Below are positions 1-5,026 of a stretch of DNA of 5,026 nucleotides, in pieces. A program made the position numbers and the translations under genes. Source of the stretch: JAABSP01 sp011390135 (lineage in GTDB: Bacteria; Desulfobacterota; Desulfobacteria; Desulfobacterales; JAABSP01); assembly GCA_011390135.1 (NCBI GenBank), contig JAABSZ010000246.1:1-5026 (forward strand). The letters run 5' to 3'. The first letter of the stretch is position 1; every line of letters starts with the position of its first letter. The notes under the pieces were generated by a model. That model searched no databases. It had not been told where the DNA came from and saw only the letters and a list, made by a program, of their open reading frames with translations.

Positions 1-152
1 GTCACCTGGGACATGGGACATCCCGCACATGCGCCCTGAAGCCGCACCTTCACCGTGCCGTTCTCATCGACCTCCACCAGTTCCACATCCCCGCCATCCT
101 TCTGGAGCGCGGGTCTGATCTTGTCCAATACCGCCTGTACTTTCTCTTTCAT
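1..152 (-). CDS. NifU C-terminal-domain Fe-S scaffold protein (partial, N-terminal 50 residues)
   Basis: This gene starts with ATG at 152 and runs off the left edge of the window, so only 50 codons plus two bases are visible. The translation begins MKEKVQAVLDKIRPALQKDG and continues with GDVELVEV, then VKVRLQGACAGCPMSQV. The DGGDVELV stretch and the CxxC of ACAGCPMS (Cys42 and Cys45) are hallmarks of the NifU C-terminal (Nfu) domain. In that family the two cysteines of a dimer hold a transient Fe-S cluster that is passed to client apoproteins in the cytoplasm. The domain begins at residue 1, so this looks like a stand-alone small Nfu protein, normally about 70-80 residues, rather than full-length NifU or NfuA; the missing C-terminus prevents certainty. 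An AAGGAG Shine-Dalgarno six bases before the ATG fixes the start. It follows tgt by 36 bases on the same strand with no visible terminator and is probably co-transcribed with it. Its real client is not shown by the sequence. Confidence 0.92.
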   Translation of the reverse strand, partial: MKEKVQAVLDKIRPALQKDGGDVELVEVDENGTVKVRLQGACAGCPMSQV

Positions 153-158
153 TATGAT

Positions 159-164
159 CTCCTT
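159..164 (-). promoter_or_regulatory. Shine-Dalgarno site of the NifU-domain gene
   Basis: On the minus strand the sequence is AAGGAG followed by a six-base spacer (ATCATA) and ATG at 152. This near-perfect ribosome binding site decides the start codon. It lies in the loop between two short inverted arms (149-155 and 173-179). Confidence 0.85.
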
Positions 165-188
165 ATTATAAAATAATGATACACCGAT

Positions 189-1301
189 TTATTCGGTATT
201 CCTGATACTATAGAAATCCTTTCGGAAGGTGTCAAATGCTCCTTTGCCGATGGCCTCCCGCATCTTCCCCGCCAGATCGAGATAGTAATGGAGATTGTGG
301 ATGGTGTTGAGGCGGTAGGAGAGGAGTTCCCGTGAGGCGTAGAGGTGGCGCAGATATGCCCGGGAGTAGTTGCGGCAGGTGTAGCATTCGCACCCCTCCT
401 CGATCGGGCTCTTGTCGTATTTATAGGTCGCATTTTTGATGTTGAATGTTCCCCGGGATGTGAAGAGCTGCCCGTTTCTGGCGTTTCGGGTGGGCATGAC
501 GCAGTCGAACATGTCCGCGCCCAGATTGACCAGCTCCACCAGATCCTCGGGCGTGCCCACGCCCATCACATATCTCGGCTTCTCCTGCGGCAGGGCCCCT
601 AAATTGATATCGGCCATCTCCATCATCAGCTCCTTGGGCTCGCCCACGCTCAGCCCCCCCACCGCGATGCCGTCAAAGCCGATGGCTTCGATCTCCTCTG
701 CAGACCGGCGGCGGAGATCTTCATACATCCCACCCTGGACGATGCCGAAGAGGGCATGGGGGCCAGGGCCTTGACTCTCGTGGTAATCCTTGCATCGCTG
801 GGCCCACCGGGTGGTTCGCTCCAGAGCTGCAAGGGCCTGCTCCCGGTCCGCGGGATAGGGAATGCACTCATCCAGACACATGATGATGTCCGAGCCGAGA
901 CAGCGTTGGATCTCCATGGACTTTTCCGGGGTGAGGAGATGACTGGAGCCGTCGATGTGGGACTGGAAGGTCGTTCCCTCTTCGGTGATTTTGAAGAGCT
1001 TTGCCAGGGAGAAGATCTGAAACCCCCCGCTGTCGGTGAGAATGGGCCCATCCCAGTTCATGAAGCGGTGGAGACCGGAAAACCGTTCGATTACATCGCA
1101 GCCGGGCCGCAGATAGAGGTGATAGGTGTTGCCGAGGATGATCTGTGCCCCCAGCTCGTGAAGATCCTCCGGTGAGAGGGACTTGACGCTGCCCAAAGTT
1201 CCCACGGGCATGAAGATGGGGGTTTGAACCGTTCCCCTGGAAGTGACGAAGCGGCCGGTGCGGGCCCGGCCGCAGGTTCCGGTGAGGGTGAATTGAAACA
1301 A
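189..1301 (-). CDS. tgt: queuine/preQ1 tRNA-ribosyltransferase (tRNA-guanine transglycosylase)
   Basis: Tgt exchanges guanine at position 34 of tRNAs with GUN anticodons (Asp, Asn, His, Tyr) for preQ1, in the cytoplasm. The 370-residue length is normal for bacterial Tgt. Visible motifs in order are GNTYHLYLRPG (57-67), LTDSGGFQIFSL (88-99) with Asp90 as the general acid/base residue, SDIIMCLDEC (137-146), FGIVQGG (185-191), VGGLSVGEP (214-222) and DCVMPTRNARNG (266-277) with nucleophile Asp266. The zinc site is Cys304, Cys306, Cys309 and His335. By family alignment from memory, Asp90, Asp266 and the zinc ligands match Z. mobilis D102, D280, C318, C320, C323 and H349. Cys146 and Val219 match C158 and V233, the bacterial preQ1-type pocket rather than the eukaryotic queuine type. 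The start is TTG at 1301: an in-frame TAA lies at 1317-1319, and the next in-frame ATG is Met31, inside the conserved core. A weak AAGGA lies 12 bases upstream. It follows queA by 41 bases. Confidence 0.98.
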   Translation of the reverse strand: MFQFTLTGTCGRARTGRFVTSRGTVQTPIFMPVGTLGSVKSLSPEDLHELGAQIILGNTYHLYLRPGCDVIERFSGLHRFMNWDGPILTDSGGFQIFSLAKLFKITEEGTTFQSHIDGSSHLLTPEKSMEIQRCLGSDIIMCLDECIPYPADREQALAALERTTRWAQRCKDYHESQGPGPHALFGIVQGGMYEDLRRRSAEEIEAIGFDGIAVGGLSVGEPKELMMEMADINLGALPQEKPRYVMGVGTPEDLVELVNLGADMFDCVMPTRNARNGQLFTSRGTFNIKNATYKYDKSPIEEGCECYTCRNYSRAYLRHLYASRELLSYRLNTIHNLHYYLDLAGKMREAIGKGAFDTFRKDFYSIRNTE

Positions 1302-1313
1302 GGCTTTTTGGTT

Positions 1314-1318
1314 TCCTT
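1314..1318 (-). promoter_or_regulatory. Probable Shine-Dalgarno site of tgt, overlapping an AUG-stop
   Basis: The minus strand reads ATGTAAGGA ahead of tgt. AAGGA at 1314-1318 is the only purine-rich candidate and is 12 bases from the TTG start, a long spacing. The ATG at 1320-1322 is followed directly by an in-frame TAA (1317-1319), whose last two bases are the first two of AAGGA. Confidence 0.5.
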
Positions 1319-1342
1319 ACATTGAATTCTCAGTCGATTTTT

Positions 1343-2431
1343 CTACCGGATGAACATGGCATCGCCGTAGCTGTAGAAGCGGTACTCGGCCTCAACAGCC
1401 TGTCGGTAGGCATTTAATATCTTCTCCCGGCCCGCAAACGCGGAGACGAGCATCAAAAGCGTCGATTCGGGAAGGTGGAAATTGGTGATCATCCGGTCCA
1501 CGGCCTTGAATCGGTATCCGGGATAGATGAAGAGATCACAGTTACCGAAGCCCGCAGCGATCCTTCCGGTCTCATCCGCGGCATACTCCAGTGTCCGCAC
1601 ACAGGTGGTTCCCACCGCGATCACTCTTCGGCCATCAGCCTTGGCCCGGGAGACGGTCTCCGCAGTCGAGGGGGAGATCTCAAATCTTTCCGAATGCATC
1701 TGATGGCTCCGGATATCTTCCACCCGAACCGGCACAAAGGTTCCGTACCCGACATGGAGGGTGATGGATGCGATCTCCACGCCCTTCTCCCGAATCCGGT
1801 CCAGCAGCCCGGGGGTGAAGTGAAGCCCTGCGGTGGGCGCGGCCACGGCCCCCTCCTTTTCGGCATAGACGGTCTGGTAGGCGGCCGCATCTTCCTCGGC
1901 GCGCGCGCTCCCCCTTCTGCTCTCCGCAGGCGTCCTGCCGATATAGGGCGGAAGGGGAATCCTGCCGATCCGGTGGAGAAGATCGGAAAAAGAAGCATTC
2001 GGGCTGGAGAAGGCGACCGTATAGAGGCCCTCTGCAAAATCGAGCACCTCGGCCTCAAGCCCCTCGTCGAAAAGCAGGATCGTCCCTGTTCGGGGGCGCT
2101 TGGAGGCCCGGATCAGGCAGCGGTGGACGGGTTTTTTATCCGCGGATGAGCCGTTCCTCCCGTTGCCGCCGCCATAGTCGAGGATCAGCACCTCGACATT
2201 TCCGCCGGTGGCCTTCTTCCCCAGCAGGCGGGCCGGCACCACCCGGGTGTCGTTGACCACCAGGACATCACCGGTCTCCAGCAGATCCGGAAGATCCCGA
2301 AACCGGTGATGAGCAAGCGCCCCATTCTCCCGGTCCAGCAGCAGCAGCCTCGAGCCCTCCCGATCCGGCACAGGAACCTGCGCGATTCGATCTTCGGGAA
2401 GATCATACCGGTAATCCGAAAGGGAATACAC
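1343..2431 (-). CDS. queA: S-adenosylmethionine:tRNA ribosyltransferase-isomerase
   Basis: QueA transfers and isomerises the ribosyl moiety of S-adenosylmethionine onto preQ1-modified tRNA, giving epoxyqueuosine; it acts directly after Tgt. The 362-residue protein is close to the usual length (about 340-360). Conserved blocks in order are DYRYDLPEDRIAQVPVPDR (6-24), VVNDTRVVPARL (58-69), PLPPYIGR (159-166), YQTVYAEKEGAVAAPTAGLH (185-204), ITLHVGYGTFVPVR (223-236), HSERFEI (246-252), VIAVGTTCVRTLE (270-282), FIYPGYRFKAVDRMITNFHL (301-320), LPESTLLMLVSAFAG (320-334) and YRFYSYGDAMFI (350-361). The start is GTG at 2431, matching the N-terminal alignment of known QueA proteins. It lies four bases after the stop of the preceding DUF2065 gene. 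The nearest purine-rich site, GGAAAG at 2445-2450, is 13 bases away, so translational coupling to the upstream gene is likely (inference). Two loops appear enlarged relative to E. coli QueA: a Gly/Asn-rich one at 86-100 and an Arg/Ala-rich one at 167-183. Confidence 0.98.
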   Translation of the reverse strand: MYSLSDYRYDLPEDRIAQVPVPDREGSRLLLLDRENGALAHHRFRDLPDLLETGDVLVVNDTRVVPARLLGKKATGGNVEVLILDYGGGNGRNGSSADKKPVHRCLIRASKRPRTGTILLFDEGLEAEVLDFAEGLYTVAFSSPNASFSDLLHRIGRIPLPPYIGRTPAESRRGSARAEEDAAAYQTVYAEKEGAVAAPTAGLHFTPGLLDRIREKGVEIASITLHVGYGTFVPVRVEDIRSHQMHSERFEISPSTAETVSRAKADGRRVIAVGTTCVRTLEYAADETGRIAAGFGNCDLFIYPGYRFKAVDRMITNFHLPESTLLMLVSAFAGREKILNAYRQAVEAEYRFYSYGDAMFIR

Positions 2432-2435
2432 CGGC

Positions 2436-2633
2436 TCAGGACTGCTTTCCGATGTAGACCAGAATCAGGCCCGTCAGCATCAGAAAGAAGCCGAGCTTGC
2501 GAAGGGCACCTTCCGGCGCGGTCATGATCATCTGCATCCAGCCTTTTATCTTATCAGGAAAGGCCGCATAGGGAAGCCCTTCGACAAACATTACAAAACC
2601 GAGCACACACAGGAAAAATTCCATTGAATTCAT
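2436..2633 (-). CDS. Small two-helix membrane protein, DUF2065 (YjeT-like) family
   Basis: This is a 65-residue protein with two hydrophobic segments, about residues 5-25 and 47-61. A short amphipathic stretch lies between them (PDKIKGWMQMIMTAPEGALRK, residues 26-46, described in pieces: PDKIKGW then EGALRKLG). It ends in a short polar tail. The pattern of an EGL motif (18-20) at the end of helix 1, a Pro at 26, a linker ending in LRKLG and a second hydrophobic helix resembles the DUF2065/YjeT family, about 60 residues in E. coli. The function of that family is not established. The product is predicted to sit in the inner membrane. Two starts are possible: ATG at 2633 aligns with the YjeT N-terminus (MNS), but a GGAG lies only one base before it. 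Met4 at 2624 is 10 bases from the same GGAG and may be the true start. It is the first gene behind a consensus sigma-70 promoter, and its stop lies four bases before queA. Confidence 0.85.
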   Translation of the reverse strand: MNSMEFFLCVLGFVMFVEGLPYAAFPDKIKGWMQMIMTAPEGALRKLGFFLMLTGLILVYIGKQS

Positions 2634-2673
2634 ACTCCAAAGTAAAAAGAGGATCTCCAGAAAAAGGTAAAGG

Positions 2674-2703
2674 ATTATAGATGATCCCTTCCCATTTTGT
2701 CAA
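2674..2703 (-). promoter_or_regulatory. Consensus sigma-70 promoter for the DUF2065-queA-tgt operon
   Basis: The minus strand carries TTGACA at 2698-2703, an 18-base spacer and TATAAT at 2674-2679. Both hexamers match the consensus 6/6 and the spacing is one base above the optimum. A T-rich tract lies just upstream of the -35 box (complement of 2704-2713) and could act as an UP-like element. The predicted transcription start is near 2667, giving a leader of about 34 bases before the ATG at 2633. The sequence suggests strong constitutive expression, although transcription itself cannot be seen from sequence. Confidence 0.85.
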
Positions 2704-2718
2704 AAGAAAAAACCTTGC

Positions 2719-2747
2719 TTGCGAATCGGCCTTCGGTTTAGTAAATT
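2719..2747 (+). promoter_or_regulatory. Candidate promoter for the aconitase gene
   Basis: TTGCGA (2719-2724), a 17-base spacer and TAAATT (2742-2747) each match the sigma-70 hexamers at 4 of 6 positions. This is the best-spaced pair I could find on the plus strand between 2640 and 2800. A transcription start near 2754 would leave a leader of about 65 bases. The match is weak; an activator-dependent promoter or another sigma factor is equally possible. Confidence 0.35.
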
Positions 2748-2750
2748 TAC
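2741..2750 (+). repeat. 10-bp perfect palindrome GTAAATTTAC (possible operator)
   Basis: GTAAATTTAC is its own reverse complement. It overlaps the candidate -10 box of the aconitase promoter, a position where a dimeric repressor could act. The palindrome does not extend outward, and one AT-rich 10-mer can arise by chance. No regulator can be named. Confidence 0.3.
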
Positions 2751-2804
2751 AGGAGATCTTTTTATCACCCCATGTGGGAATAAATATCAAAAACGAACCG
2801 AAAG

Positions 2805-2810
2805 AGGAGG
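2805..2810 (+). promoter_or_regulatory. Shine-Dalgarno site of the aconitase gene
   Basis: A perfect AGGAGG, eight bases before GTG at 2819, fixes the start of the aconitase at this non-ATG codon. Confidence 0.9.
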
Positions 2811-2818
2811 GATCAATA

Positions 2819-5026
<2,208 letters not shown>

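Larger units (their letters stand above)
2634..2818. other. Divergent intergenic region
   Basis: These 185 AT-rich bases separate the minus-strand DUF2065-queA-tgt operon from the plus-strand aconitase gene. They hold the consensus minus-strand promoter, the weak plus-strand promoter candidate, the GTAAATTTAC palindrome and the aconitase ribosome binding site. Neither strand shows a convincing small ORF, a hairpin with a T-tract, or a riboswitch-like structure. Confidence 0.85.

Noticed and set aside
165..170. A TATAAT on the minus strand ahead of the NifU-domain gene
   Set aside because: No -35 match lies 16-18 bases upstream, there is no TGn extension, and a start seven bases on would fall inside the Shine-Dalgarno site. 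The region is AT-rich, so chance is likely.
756..1175. A 139-codon plus-strand reading frame opposite tgt
   Set aside because: It is antisense to conserved Tgt motifs and shows no domain features of its own.
1475..2149. A 224-codon plus-strand reading frame opposite queA
   Set aside because: It is a shadow of queA: compositionally odd, no family resemblance, and no ribosome binding site that I could see.
1318..2631. The shared 10-mer GAATTCAATG ahead of tgt and at the start of the DUF2065 gene (minus strand)
   Set aside because: Flanks differ, there are only two copies, and one is inside a coding start. It is most likely coincidence rather than a repeat element.
2554..2790. A 78-codon minus-strand frame overlapping the DUF2065 gene and its promoter
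   Set aside because: It spans the consensus promoter and overlaps DUF2065 in another frame. Its sequence shows no family resemblance.
2732..2802. A 7-bp inverted repeat, TTCGGTT (2732-2738) and AACCGAA (2796-2802)
   Set aside because: The arms are short and the 57-base loop is long. There is no extension or T-tract, so it is not a terminator and is weak as a regulatory structure.

Overview
The window reads as ordinary chromosomal housekeeping DNA from a Gram-negative bacterium. The protein sequences suggest a deltaproteobacterium-like (Desulfobacterota) or other proteobacterial source. Three things point that way: a small DUF2065/YjeT-like membrane protein, Tgt and QueA of the standard bacterial type, and a long AcnA/IRP1-type aconitase. 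This placement is inferred from protein character, not from a database search. Coding DNA is GC-rich with strong G/C preference at third codon positions, which explains the long antisense shadow reading frames. The intergenic stretches are clearly AT-rich.

Layout. On the minus strand, from about 2667 down to 1, lies an apparent operon: a DUF2065 small membrane protein (2436-2633), queA (1343-2431), tgt (189-1301) and the first 50 codons of a NifU C-terminal-domain Fe-S scaffold protein (1-152, cut by the window edge). Gaps between these genes are 4, 41 and 36 bases, with no visible terminator. A perfect-consensus sigma-70 promoter (TTGACA, 18 bp, TATAAT) sits just ahead of the first gene. On the plus strand, divergently oriented, an AcnA-type aconitate hydratase begins with GTG at 2819 and stays open to the window end (736 codons, roughly 155 residues short of a typical full length). 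The 185-bp region 2634-2818 separates the two transcription units.

How the genes work together. Tgt exchanges guanine 34 of GUN-anticodon tRNAs for preQ1, and QueA then adds the epoxycyclopentanediol precursor from S-adenosylmethionine. The operon therefore carries two consecutive steps of queuosine biosynthesis. The NifU-domain protein (Fe-S cluster delivery) and the aconitase (a 4Fe-4S enzyme of the TCA cycle) share an Fe-S theme, but no functional link to queuosine is shown by the sequence.

I found no mobile element, CRISPR array, tRNA/rRNA gene, toxin-antitoxin pair or defence module. No undescribed system is evident. The points worth a second look are modest: an uncharacterised membrane protein tightly linked to queA, an enlarged cysteine-bearing linker in the aconitase, three consecutive non-ATG starts with an AUG-stop just ahead of tgt, and the structure of the divergent promoter region.
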